Origin: Spirosoma foliorum
GTDB taxonomy: Bacteria; Bacteroidota; Bacteroidia; Cytophagales; Spirosomataceae
Assembly: GCF_014117325.1 (NCBI RefSeq)
Contig: NZ_CP059732.1
Location: forward strand, 5,035,001 to 5,099,000
DNA length: 64,000 nt
Direction: 5' to 3'
Both the position numbers and the translations under genes were made by a program. The notes beneath the pieces were generated by a model. The model made no database searches. It was given only the letters and a program-made list of their open reading frames with translations, and was not told the origin of the DNA. Numbering within the stretch: the stretch's first letter is position 1; each line of letters begins with the position of its first letter. Of the stretch, positions 18,112 through 26,357 are shown piece after piece.

Positions 18112-19035
18112 ATGCTATCTCTCACAAACTTCATCGACAAAATTCTACGTCGATCATCAGCCCTCCATTGGCTAATTCTGCCAATTTCATTCATCAATAC
18201 CTGCGTAACCTTTGGGCAAAATCCGCCCGACACCGATATTTTTCTGGTTGAGTTGACGGGTACAAAAGAGGCTAGACAGGTCAGTAAACCGATCAATATT
18301 ACCCAGCGCAAGGGGTACGATAATCAGCCATCGTTCACACCGAATGGACAACAAATTCTGTTCACAGCGATGCATGAAGATGGCCAAACCGACATCTATC
18401 GTTACGATCTTCCAGCAAAGACAACTACACAGCTCACCAAAACGCCCGAAGGTGAATACTCTCCCACCGTCATGCCCGATCAGGCTTACTTCTCTGTCAT
18501 TCAGATGGAGATGGATAAAACGCAACGCCTGTGGAAATTCCCGATATCAGGGAACGGCGAACCAACGCTGATTTTGACAAACGTTAAACCTGTTGGCTAC
18601 CATTGCTGGCTTACTCCCGATTTGCTGGCGCTGTTCATTCTGGGCAAACCCAATTCGCTGCAACTGGCTCGTGTTAGTACCGGCGATACAACTCGAATTG
18701 AAGGCAGCATTGGGCGATCGCTCCATAAGATTCCGGGTAAAAACGCGTTGAGTTTTGTTCATAAACGCATCGAAACCGAGTGGGAGATCAAGCAGCTCGA
18801 CCTGAAAACAAACCAGATGACAACTATTGCCCCAACCCTACCCGGTAGTGAAGATTTTGTCTGGACGCCCGACGGGGCGTTGTTGATGGGCAAAGGACCA
18901 ATCTTATATCAACTCAATCCGAAAAACGGCCAAACCTGGACACCACTCGCCGACTTGAGTTCGATTGGTGTTAAGCAATTAACCCGGCTGGCTATTGATC
19001 CGAAAGGCAAGAAGCTAGCGTTAGTGGGGCAGTGA
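18112..19035 (+). CDS. Exported TolB-like beta-propeller protein
   Basis: 307 residues with an N-terminal hydrophobic segment (LHWLILPISFINTCVTFGQ) as signal peptide. The mature part consists of WD40-like PD40 blades: DNQPSFTPNGQQILFTA, YSPTVMPDQAYFSV, EDFVWTPDGALLMG and a closing LAIDPKGKKLALVG. No catalytic domain follows, so it is probably a binding or scaffold protein in the periplasm. Divergent from the reductase gene; a family E palindrome follows its stop after about 20 nt. Confidence 0.8.
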   Translation: MLSLTNFIDKILRRSSALHWLILPISFINTCVTFGQNPPDTDIFLVELTGTKEARQVSKPINITQRKGYDNQPSFTPNGQQILFTAMHEDGQTDIYRYDLPAKTTTQLTKTPEGEYSPTVMPDQAYFSVIQMEMDKTQRLWKFPISGNGEPTLILTNVKPVGYHCWLTPDLLALFILGKPNSLQLARVSTGDTTRIEGSIGRSLHKIPGKNALSFVHKRIETEWEIKQLDLKTNQMTTIAPTLPGSEDFVWTPDGALLMGKGPILYQLNPKNGQTWTPLADLSSIGVKQLTRLAIDPKGKKLALVGQ

Positions 19036-19056
19036 GTTTGCGAGATTTAAGACACC

Positions 19057-19140
19057 ATGTTGTATGACCCCGATGGGGTCAAATGTTTATAGAAACTAAC
19101 TCGACTATAAATATTTGACCCCATCGGGGTCACACAACAG
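19057..19140. repeat. Palindrome, family E (full copy)
   Basis: Arms TGTTGTATGACCCCGATGGG and its mirror ending GGGGTCACACAACA. Each arm contains the self-pairing word GACCCCGATGGGGTC, and an outer stem ATTTATAG/CTATAAAT closes the spacer. About 20 nt after the propeller gene stop. A half copy of the same family lies at 59933-59958. Confidence 0.85.
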
Positions 19141-19176
19141 CCACCTATTTTAGCACTGCCTTACTAGTTTTATCCC

Positions 19177-19899
19177 GTGAAAACGCGGGGAAACGAATTG
19201 ACACCTTCTTTTTTCAATAAAATGGACCAGCTAACAAATAAGGCAGTCAAAGGCGTTGTTGGATTGACAGTCAGCCTTGGGCTTCTCATTTTTCTACCAG
19301 CCTGGACAATTCACTATTGGCAAGGCTGGGCTTATCTAATCGCTTTTTGCCTTCCAACCTTGCTAATTACACTCTATCTGGCCAAGTACGATCAAGAGCT
19401 ATTGGCTCGCCGTGTAGATGCAGGGCCATCGGCCGAAACAGAGAAAAGTCAGCAGTATATTCAGGCCATTACAGGTCTGTTAGCCTTGGCGCTGGTCATT
19501 GTTTCCGTGATTGATTGGTATCAGGAATGGAGTCGGGTTTCAAGCTTGTTTTCTATTATTGCTGACGGGTTAATACTAGTTGGTTTTTACATTGTGTTCC
19601 GCGTTTTTCAGGAGAATAGTTACACTATTGCAACGATCAAGGTAGACACCAATCAATCGGTCACAACGACAGGTCCCTACGCCATAGTCAGGCACCCGAT
19701 GTATAGTGGAGCTTTCTTGATCTTTATCGCCACTCCTCCTGCTTTAGGCTCTTACTGGGCGTTATTGATTAGTATTCTACTGACTATTGGCCTGGGTTTC
19801 AGAGCCGTCGATGAAGAGCGTTTTCTGGTTCGAAACTTACAAGGGTACAGCAACTATTGCCAGACAACTAAATACAGATTGATCCCTTTTGTCTGGTAA
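19177..19899 (+). CDS. Isoprenylcysteine/phospholipid methyltransferase-like membrane protein
   Basis: 240 residues with several membrane segments (VGLTVSLGLLIFLPAWTIHYW, YLIAFCLPTLLITLYL, SLFSIIADGLILVGFYIVF). The C-terminal GPYAIVRHPMYSGAFL and later VDEERFLVRNLQGYSNYCQ are the SAM-binding signature of the ICMT/PEMT family. Substrate unknown in bacteria, often lipids or small molecules. An internal ATG at 19222 (Met16) could be the true start, since residues 1-15 add little. The stop is 42 nt before the AraC gene. Confidence 0.8.
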   Translation: MKTRGNELTPSFFNKMDQLTNKAVKGVVGLTVSLGLLIFLPAWTIHYWQGWAYLIAFCLPTLLITLYLAKYDQELLARRVDAGPSAETEKSQQYIQAITGLLALALVIVSVIDWYQEWSRVSSLFSIIADGLILVGFYIVFRVFQENSYTIATIKVDTNQSVTTTGPYAIVRHPMYSGAFLIFIATPPALGSYWALLISILLTIGLGFRAVDEERFLVRNLQGYSNYCQTTKYRLIPFVW

Positions 19900-19908
19900 T
19901 TTCGCTAC

Positions 19909-19937
19909 TTTGCCATGATTTGAATTGCATAACTTTG
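19909..19937 (+). promoter_or_regulatory. Bacteroidota-type promoter for the AraC gene
   Basis: TTTG at 19909-19912, then 17 nt, then TAACTTTG at 19930-19937, matching the known -33 TTTG / -7 TAnnTTTG consensus. The downstream start codon is at 19942, so transcription would begin at or next to the ATG, giving a leaderless or almost leaderless mRNA. Confidence 0.5.
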
Positions 19938-19941
19938 CTTC

Positions 19942-20844
19942 ATGAAGCAAACGGAAAGCGCCATCGATTTTCACCACCGTCTTGTTCAGGACAATTCGGA
20001 GCCGGGGCAGTTTACGATATACAGAACGGAAGATCGTCGGGGAGCGACTTCATTGCCCCATACCCGGCGGGATTTCTATAAAATATCGCTCGTCACCAGG
20101 GCCGAAGGTATTCTTTCCTATGCTGATAAGTCATTCCATATTCGGGATAATGTGATTGCTTTTTTCAACCCAATGATCCCGTATGCCTGGGAACCTATCT
20201 CGCAGGATGATTCGGGTTATTCATGCCTGTTTACGGAAGACTTTATCGGAAATCACCTGCGTTCGGACAGTCTGGTGAAGTCTCCCCTATTCAAAGTCAG
20301 CGGTAACCATGTGCTGGTTCTCGAGCAGAAATCGATATTATTTCTGAGAGGCATTTTCGAACAGATGATCGCTGAAATGCAGTCTACTTACACGCACAAG
20401 TATGATTTACTGCGTAGCTACGTACAAATCATACTTCATGAAGCGCTTAAACTAGAGCCTCTCGAAAAGGAACAACAGCCGGGTAGTTCGTCGGCACGAA
20501 TCAGCGCCTTGTTTTTAGATTTACTGGAAAGGCAATTCCCAATTACGTCGCCACAGCATACCATCCGGCTGAAAAATGCCAACGAATTTGCCAGCCAGCT
20601 ACCCGTCCATACGAACCACTTGAACCGGGCCCTCAAGGAAACAACCGGAAAAACAACAACGGAACATATCAGTGCCCGAATCCTGAAAGAAGCCAAGGCT
20701 CTGCTCCTGCACAGCAATTGGGATATTGCCGAAATTGGCTATTGTCTGGGTTTTGAACACGCATCTAATTTCAACATCTTTTTCAAGAAACAGACTGGCC
20801 AAACACCCAATCATTTCCGAAAAGAGGTCGTTTCGATTTCATAA
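19942..20844 (+). CDS. AraC-family transcriptional regulator
   Basis: 300 residues. The N-terminal ~170 residues look like a cupin-type sensor domain (DFYKISLVTRAEGILSYADK, DNVIAFFNPMIPYAWEP). The C-terminal ~100 residues hold two helix-turn-helix units: FASQLPVHTNHLNRALKETTG and WDIAEIGYCLGFEHASNFNI followed by FFKKQTGQTPNHFRKE, the AraC signature. It precedes an SDR oxidoreductase gene on the same strand; many AraC proteins of this kind in the phylum sit beside the oxidoreductase they control. Confidence 0.92.
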   Translation: MKQTESAIDFHHRLVQDNSEPGQFTIYRTEDRRGATSLPHTRRDFYKISLVTRAEGILSYADKSFHIRDNVIAFFNPMIPYAWEPISQDDSGYSCLFTEDFIGNHLRSDSLVKSPLFKVSGNHVLVLEQKSILFLRGIFEQMIAEMQSTYTHKYDLLRSYVQIILHEALKLEPLEKEQQPGSSSARISALFLDLLERQFPITSPQHTIRLKNANEFASQLPVHTNHLNRALKETTGKTTTEHISARILKEAKALLLHSNWDIAEIGYCLGFEHASNFNIFFKKQTGQTPNHFRKEVVSIS

Positions 20845-20916
20845 GTATGCGTTTGATTCGCATAATTTCTCTTCGTTAGTCCGCTCTAATTTTGTCCTAG
20901 AAATAATAGCACTGCT

Positions 20917-21027
20917 TGTGGTGTCGGGTTCTTCAACCCGACATTGTAAGGTTTCTCAAAACCTATCGGTGTAAACAGTAGGTTTTGAGAAACCCACCAG
21001 AGTCAGATGTAAGCATCTGACTCCACA
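20917..21027. repeat. Palindrome, family A copy 3
   Basis: Starts TGTGGTGTCGGG and ends CATCTGACTCCACA. Four hairpins: GTCGGGTTCTTCAACCCGAC, AGGTTTCTCAAAACCT, AGGTTTTGAGAAACC and GTCAGATGTAAGCATCTGAC. The left and right outer stems differ in sequence but each pairs internally, so pairing, not sequence, is kept. It separates the AraC and SDR genes. Confidence 0.85.
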
Positions 21028-21067
21028 GGAGCGCTAGCAGTGTCATCTCACTCCAAACAAGAACAAC

Positions 21068-21799
21068 GTGGACAACATCAAAGACAAAGTTATCGTCATT
21101 ACCGGAGCTAGTAGTGGTATGGGTGCAGCTACGGCCCGGAAACTAGTTCAACTCGGTGCCAAGGTCGTATTGGCCGCACGCAGGGAAGACCAATTGAAAG
21201 CCTTAGTCATTGAACTGGGTAAAAATGCAATGTATGTACTAACCGACGTGAGCAAACGGGCCGATCTGGATAATCTCGTTCAACAGGCAATTGACCGGTT
21301 TGGGCAGGTTGACGTTTTCTGGAATAACGCCGGTATTATGCCGATTTCATTTTTTGACGAAGGTCTTGTGGATGAGTGGGACAGGATGATCGATATTAAT
21401 ATCAAGGGCGTGTTGTATGGTATTAATGCCGTCTTGCCACACATGCTGGAACGCGGTCAGGGGCATATTCTGGCAACATCGTCGGTAGGTGGGTTGAAAA
21501 CATCGCCTGGGATTGGCGTTTATTCTGGGACCAAATTTGCGGTCCGGGCTATTATGGATACCCTTCGCGAAGAAGTCGCTCAGACGATAAAAGTAACAAC
21601 TATTTTTCCCGGTGCTACCCAATCCGAATTGGGTCATGATATTACCAGCCCGAAGATTAAAGCCATTTACGGAAACCTAACAAACATGCCCAAGATGGAT
21701 GAAGATGCAGTAGCCAACGCTGTAATTTACGCCATAAGTCAACCCGGTAACGTTGTTATAAACGATCTGGTGCTCAGACCACTTGGGCAAACCCGGTAA
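21068..21799 (+). CDS. Short-chain dehydrogenase/reductase (SDR)
   Basis: 243 residues from a GTG start at 21068; no ATG fits better. Classical SDR: VIVITGASSGMGAATAR for NAD(P) binding, NNAGIM, ATSSVGG with the catalytic Ser, and VYSGTKFAVRA with Tyr about 152 and Lys about 156. Ends with PGNVVINDLVLRPLGQTR, typical of the YdfG-like oxidoreductases. Cytoplasmic; substrate unknown. Probably under the control of the AraC gene upstream. A family B palindrome separates it from the convergent NTF2-like gene. Confidence 0.92.
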   Translation: MDNIKDKVIVITGASSGMGAATARKLVQLGAKVVLAARREDQLKALVIELGKNAMYVLTDVSKRADLDNLVQQAIDRFGQVDVFWNNAGIMPISFFDEGLVDEWDRMIDINIKGVLYGINAVLPHMLERGQGHILATSSVGGLKTSPGIGVYSGTKFAVRAIMDTLREEVAQTIKVTTIFPGATQSELGHDITSPKIKAIYGNLTNMPKMDEDAVANAVIYAISQPGNVVINDLVLRPLGQTR

Positions 21800-21840
21800 C
21801 AATGCAAAGTCATTAAACATTTTCATGAGTCACTAAAGAA

Positions 21841-21928
21841 TTTTTCTGTCATTCCGACGTCAGGAGGAATCTCAAACTTGACTATTGCAAAACTTGAGAT
21901 TCCTCCTATCGTCGGAATGACAGAAAAA
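21841..21928. repeat. Palindrome, family B copy 2
   Basis: Arm TTTCTGTCATTCCGACGTCA with GGAGGAATCTCAA, inverted after a short spacer; the right arm has TATCGTC where the left has GACGTCAG, the main mismatch. It occupies the space between two convergent genes, 41 nt after one stop and 22 nt after the other, so it could end transcription in both directions. Confidence 0.85.
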
Positions 21929-21950
21929 TTATCCAAGATAAATCAGGAAG

Positions 21951-22319
21951 CTATTTACCCCCTTCCAGAAAAGGCCGTGGATCAAAAAGAACTTTAAGCG
22001 AATGGACTTTACCATCCTGAACCTGATACCAGCCACAACCAACTATTGTTTTTCCAGACATGGTAAGGTCGTAAAACAGACAAACGTCGTCGCCCTCAAC
22101 GAATGCCTTCTGAATGGCATATTTTAATTTCATTTTCTCCATATCCTGAATGTAGGCATCCCCACCATCCCGCGCTCCAAGTACCCCCTGGAACGTCATG
22201 TCATCGCTCGCCAAACTTCGGGCAGTCTTAAAATCTTCGTCATTGATTGCCTGCACAAAAGCAAGTACAACTTCTTTCGCGTCGGTTTCTGTAGTTACCG
22301 TTTCTGTGTTCGTTGTCAT
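21951..22319 (-). CDS. NTF2/SnoaL-like small protein
   Basis: 122 residues. KEVVLAFVQAINDEDFKTAR then LASDDMTFQGVLGARDGGDAYIQDMEKM and GWYQVQDGKVHSLKVLFDPRPF fit the nuclear-transport-factor-2 / SnoaL fold: three helices and a curved sheet around a pocket. The family binds or isomerises small hydrophobic ligands. The N-terminus is Thr/Glu-rich (TTNTETVTTETD) and probably disordered. Cytoplasmic. No operon partner. Confidence 0.75.
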   Translation of the reverse strand: MTTNTETVTTETDAKEVVLAFVQAINDEDFKTARSLASDDMTFQGVLGARDGGDAYIQDMEKMKLKYAIQKAFVEGDDVCLFYDLTMSGKTIVGCGWYQVQDGKVHSLKVLFDPRPFLEGGK

Positions 22320-22472
22320 CTTCCGTCGAATTTGTTGTTAGATAAAGTACTGATAGTAAAACTTCGTGCCGTATTGAAAGTTTTGAGGTTGGTAAAACCA
22401 GAGTCCTACTTTGGCGATTAACCCATAGCATGTCATATTTGCGCTATCTGGTTTACAAAAAACGATAGGGCA

Positions 22473-23441
22473 ATGACAGGTAAAGGAATTAAATGGAACA
22501 GATGGGCTATTCGGTTTACCTGCTTTGTCAGCATTCTAGCTGGTTTTACAGCTTGTCGAGCCATAAAGCAAAGCCAGCAGGAAACAACGGCCCAAAGCAA
22601 CTATTGCCACCCAACCATCGACTACAGCTACGATTCAACCTATTCGCCCCAAGCCAATATCGATGCAGTTCTGAAAATCGATACCGCACTAACCAGACGC
22701 TATTCCCGTCATGATTTGCTGATGGCCAACGCGATAGGCGTTATCCCTTTACTCCAAGAGTTAATTGCGTTAGAAAAAAATACCAAAGCTGAGGCTCGTC
22801 TGGAAAGCGTTATAAAACACCAGCAGATTCTCAACCGGCTTCTGGTGGCTTCTACGCAGATTTCCAGTGTGGCCGCCGAACTTGATTGCGAAGGCGAACG
22901 AGCGGAGCGACTCGCCACTTACCTCGATCAATACGATACCCAGCGCATCCGACGATTAACGCTCCTATCTATTGTTATTGGGGCAGCCACCACTGTAGCA
23001 ACAACACTGATACAGTCCAGCGATGCCAGTAAAGCGGTGGGCATTGGCGGTGGAGTTATTGGTGCGGGGTTCGGTGGATTAGCGGCTTTTTCCACCAATC
23101 GAACAATTCACCTGACTCACCAGCGCAATTTATTAACAGACGTCTGGCAGCAAAATCAGCAATCTAAAGTTTACCCTCCATTTGTGTGGTATGTACTCAA
23201 TGAGAAGGTATTCAGCAACAGCAATCAATATTCGGTTATCCATAATATTCGTCAACGTTGGGAGAATTTCGTTCTGAACGACAGTTCACCCGAGGAACAG
23301 GCATTATATTTTGGGCAGGGTGGCAATTACAAAGCGGATGATTTTCACGCCCGAGCCAATATGCTCAATCAACTTCAATCATCCGTCCGTTCGATCAACC
23401 AGGACCTGCACAGTCTGGCACTGGCGTTGGCCGCCCGTTGA
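22473..23441 (+). CDS. Predicted lipoprotein with central hydrophobic segment
   Basis: 322 residues. The signal WAIRFTCFVSILAGFTAC ends in a lipobox (GFTAC). A helical, heptad-like region follows (ALEKNTKAEARLESVIKHQQ; ELDCEGERAERLATYLDQYD), then a Gly/Ala-rich hydrophobic stretch (IVIGAATTVATTLIQSS ... GIGGGVIGAGFGGLAAF) that may insert in a membrane. I do not recognise the family. Confidence 0.6.
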   Translation: MTGKGIKWNRWAIRFTCFVSILAGFTACRAIKQSQQETTAQSNYCHPTIDYSYDSTYSPQANIDAVLKIDTALTRRYSRHDLLMANAIGVIPLLQELIALEKNTKAEARLESVIKHQQILNRLLVASTQISSVAAELDCEGERAERLATYLDQYDTQRIRRLTLLSIVIGAATTVATTLIQSSDASKAVGIGGGVIGAGFGGLAAFSTNRTIHLTHQRNLLTDVWQQNQQSKVYPPFVWYVLNEKVFSNSNQYSVIHNIRQRWENFVLNDSSPEEQALYFGQGGNYKADDFHARANMLNQLQSSVRSINQDLHSLALALAAR

Positions 23442-23471
23442 ATATCCACAGGATAAGATAGTCTGAGAGAA

Positions 23472-23539
23472 ATGTACCCACGGGCTTCAGCCTGTGTTAT
23501 ATATCCATTCATACACGGGCTGAAACCCGTGGGTACATT
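23472..23539. repeat. Palindrome, family F
   Basis: Arms GTACCCACGGGCTTCAGCCT and its mirror ending CCCGTGGGTAC. Each arm holds the small hairpin CACGGGCTTCAGCCTGTG. It begins 30 nt after the lipoprotein gene stop and ends 9 nt before the next start codon. Confidence 0.85.
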
Positions 23540-23548
23540 ATAAACACT

Positions 23549-23977
23549 ATGGACGAGTTTGTTGTACGAAAAACAATCAGCCTCAAAGCGGAGCCTTCGG
23601 AGGTCTGGAATGCATTAACCAATCCCGAAAAAACGAAGCAATATTTCTTTAACTGTGAAGTCTTTTCGGATTGGGAAGTTGGGAGCACGATACTTTTTAC
23701 CGGCAGACTATTTCTGATCAAAAAGATCGAACTGAAAGGGCAGATCGTTCAATTCGAGCCAAATAAGTTGCTCAAATACACGCTGCAAAATGAAGATGAC
23801 CCGGATAATTTCTCTACCGTGACGGACGAATTGACTTACGAAAACGGTGAAACCATTCTGTCGATCACCGATGATGTGGGTCAAGGGAAAGGTGCTGAAG
23901 ACCGCTATAAACGGTCGGAGAAGGGTTGGGACAGTATTCTAAAAGGGCTGAAGGAGGTAGTAGAAGGAAAACTGTAA
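23549..23977 (+). CDS. SRPBCC / AHSA1-like protein
   Basis: 142 residues beginning VRKTISLKAEPSEVWNALTNPEKTKQYF, the usual start of the START/Bet v 1-like (AHSA1) fold, with the closing helix SEKGWDSILKGLKEVVEG. The fold holds a hydrophobic ligand pocket; function not known. The last codons and the TAA stop are part of a family C palindrome. Confidence 0.85.
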   Translation: MDEFVVRKTISLKAEPSEVWNALTNPEKTKQYFFNCEVFSDWEVGSTILFTGRLFLIKKIELKGQIVQFEPNKLLKYTLQNEDDPDNFSTVTDELTYENGETILSITDDVGQGKGAEDRYKRSEKGWDSILKGLKEVVEGKL

Positions 23978-24013
23978 CTGGCGCGGGTATTCACCCGTGC
24001 CAGTTACAGTTTT
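23968..24013. repeat. Palindrome, family C copy 2 (short, overlaps a stop codon)
   Basis: AAAACTGTAACTGGCGCG facing CCGTGCCAGTTACAGTTTT around a TATTCAC loop. Only the outer hairpin of the family is present. It spans the last three codons and stop of the SRPBCC gene and ends 4 nt before the stop of the convergent M14 gene. Being symmetric, it supplies the same structure to both transcripts. Confidence 0.85.
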
Positions 24014-24017
24014 CTAC

Positions 24018-25937
24018 CTATTTCCCAATTGTGATTTCCTTCTCTTTATAGCCACCGCGTGTGGAAAGCAGTTTGAGTTTCGCTTTCACAGAGCCCGGCT
24101 GATTGAGTTTTACATGGAAAATGGCTTCTTTTTTCTCGCCAACACTTGTGTAACCCGCGTAGATTGTCTTGTCAAACAGTGTCGGTTGTGTGATCACGAC
24201 TTTGGCATCTGTATCGCCTTTCAACAGCGCCTTGTCGAAGTCCAGCGTCACCCGATCTTCCTGAACCATCTTCACGCGTTTCGCCTGCTCTAACGCAACG
24301 GGCAACTGCCCCGAATTTGTCCAGGTTGCTTTTACCTCGTACTCGTTGTTAGCCAGCGCTTTCACCGTTACATCGGTTAGCTCAATCTGCGGCAGCTCTT
24401 TAGCCATCGCCAGGTTAAACTTCGATTGTTTCGAAATCCAGTTATCCAACTGCCAGGCCGGACCATTTTGTGAGAAAAACTTAGGGTTGAAACCACCTAT
24501 TTCCACTTCGCCCAACTGTGGGTGCGTCATCTTGGTCCAGACTTTGAAGCCCCGTTTACCATTGGCCTCATCGTCCCACATCAGCGCATCGTAGTCGTCG
24601 TAATCGCCATCTTTGTCATAATCTTTCATGGCCCCGTTGTTCCAGAGTTCATCGCCATACCACACCGCACCATACTGGAAATAACCAAAATCAGGACCGT
24701 GGCCGAACAACGGCGTTGGCTTGGTTGGGTCGCCGGTTAATCGATTGGTTTTATTGCGCGTGTTGTAGGTTTCATACACATCGCCCGCCCAAGGGTAGCC
24801 CGTAAACGAAAGCCCAAGGCTATCCATGTGTTTGTAGATAGCTAAGTCAGATGGGAACATGCTTTCAATGCTACTCGATGTGGACGGTGGACGCAGGTGC
24901 ATCGGCACGCTCGTATCCATCGAGTTCACAACCGTAATATTCGGATGGCCCATGAGCCAGACATAGGTAGCGCGGGTTTCGGGCTCGCTCAACGGATATT
25001 GGCTAGCCCCACCTTGTGTATAACCCCGGCCTGTGAAGTCTCCATCCTGATCAGGACGCCAGTTTTCGGGATAATTCCGGTGGTTATCCAACCCGCCAAT
25101 GCCATCTTCATTATATTTTCCATCACCGTCATTATCAATACCTTCCGTGTAAACCAGGTGCGTTCCCTTTCCGGCATGAACCCGCTTCATCAACCGACCA
25201 GCTTTGTCTTTGGGGTCGATGACGTAGTCGGCTTTTTCCAGTTCTTCTTTCGTAACGGCCTTTTTCCGAAGCTGATAAATTACGCCATCGCCATCGAGAT
25301 CATCTTCGGCATCTTCATCGAACAAACCATCGCGATCGTTATCGTAAGGGCGCATCGAACTCCGGTTGCGTTGAGCCGTGTACAGATACATGGTTGCACC
25401 ATCGGGGTTGTTTTCGGGGCGCAGGTAAATCGCCTTGGTATCCAGCAGTTTCGTAATGGACGGATCTTTTCCATAATTATCCAGCAAGTGCTTCGTCAGC
25501 CAGAGAACGGCTTCGCTACTGGTTACTTCGCCACTGTGACGACCACCTTCGAAATAGGCAGCGGGTTTGTCGGTATGCTTGCCCGTTTTCTTGTTGGTCA
25601 GCGTCATTTGTAGAATCGGGCGACCTTCGTAGCTCTTCGCCACTTCGTACAACTCCACCAGATTCGGATATTGCTCGGCCCATTTCCGGCACCAGCTATA
25701 CATCACATCGGGTGTATGATAGGTATCGAACGTAAGCGTTGGTCCTGGCTGGTATTGGACGTCTTTAAACTTGTGTTTCTTGAAAAAGCTGACGCCGTGC
25801 CGTTCCCCTTTCACGGTGTAGAACTTACGGGCAGTGTCCTGTTCCGGCCATTTTTCTTCGACGCCGTAGTAGGATTTCTGGGCATAGCTGGCTGATGAAA
25901 TGGCAAGACAAAGTAGTAATGTACTGAAGTGTTTCAT
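24018..25937 (-). CDS. Secreted M14 carboxypeptidase with calcium-loop insertions
   Basis: 639 residues, Sec signal (ending ASYAQ). Zinc motif in FEGGRHSGEVTSSEA (H and E about 133-136), Arg/Asn region YLRPENNPDGATMY. Three Asp-rich loops with the DxDxDG pattern of EF-hand/dockerin calcium sites are inserted: DNDRDGLFDEDAEDDLDGDG (about 200-225), DNDGDGKYNEDG (about 270) and DYDKDGDYDDYD (about 445). A C-terminal beta domain (about 510-639, EVKATWTNSGQLPVALEQA) may be for attachment or substrate binding. Likely a calcium-stabilised extracellular peptidase. Convergent with the SRPBCC gene. Confidence 0.88.
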   Translation of the reverse strand: MKHFSTLLLCLAISSASYAQKSYYGVEEKWPEQDTARKFYTVKGERHGVSFFKKHKFKDVQYQPGPTLTFDTYHTPDVMYSWCRKWAEQYPNLVELYEVAKSYEGRPILQMTLTNKKTGKHTDKPAAYFEGGRHSGEVTSSEAVLWLTKHLLDNYGKDPSITKLLDTKAIYLRPENNPDGATMYLYTAQRNRSSMRPYDNDRDGLFDEDAEDDLDGDGVIYQLRKKAVTKEELEKADYVIDPKDKAGRLMKRVHAGKGTHLVYTEGIDNDGDGKYNEDGIGGLDNHRNYPENWRPDQDGDFTGRGYTQGGASQYPLSEPETRATYVWLMGHPNITVVNSMDTSVPMHLRPPSTSSSIESMFPSDLAIYKHMDSLGLSFTGYPWAGDVYETYNTRNKTNRLTGDPTKPTPLFGHGPDFGYFQYGAVWYGDELWNNGAMKDYDKDGDYDDYDALMWDDEANGKRGFKVWTKMTHPQLGEVEIGGFNPKFFSQNGPAWQLDNWISKQSKFNLAMAKELPQIELTDVTVKALANNEYEVKATWTNSGQLPVALEQAKRVKMVQEDRVTLDFDKALLKGDTDAKVVITQPTLFDKTIYAGYTSVGEKKEAIFHVKLNQPGSVKAKLKLLSTRGGYKEKEITIGK

Positions 25938-26130
25938 AGATAATTGGTTGCAAGGAAGACTAGAGGTCGTTGAGTTTTACCCAGCGACTGATTTTAGGCA
26001 AGCAATTTATCAATGATTTCGCGGATAGAGAAGAGTAACAAAGAATCTATTTCAAAATGACCTAATAGCCAATTTTGATTAGGATATTCTAGGACTTTAC
26101 TAGTATTTATTATAAACGCATTCCCTAGCC

Positions 26131-26245
26131 GTGTGATGTCAGGTTTAAGAAACTGACAAGTAAGGTTTTAAGAAACCTTGTCTTAGTACTATAAATTAGG
26201 TTTTGAGAAACCTAATTGTGTCGGGTTAAAGAACCCGACACCACG
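26131..26245. repeat. Palindrome, family A copy 4
   Basis: In the 420-nt gap 25938-26357. Four hairpins in order: GTCAGGTTTAAGAAACTGAC, AAGGTTTTAAGAAACCTT, TAGGTTTTGAGAAACCTA, GTCGGGTTAAAGAACCCGAC, ending ACACCACG. The left end reads GTGTGATGTCAG, a variant of GTGGTGTCAG. The rest of the gap is AT-rich with no gene visible. Confidence 0.85.
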
Positions 26246-26357
26246 AAAGTATCGATTCATGTACGCCCTCGTTCTGCGAGGCAATAGAAAGAGACTATAG
26301 AATGCTTAGAATTCCGTAGTTGCCTCTGCCTTAACCACCCAATTAACCTTCGTATCC

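Noticed and set aside
24897..25613. 238-codon plus-strand open frame
   Set aside because: It is the mirror frame of the M14 peptidase gene, whose domains and signal peptide are clear.
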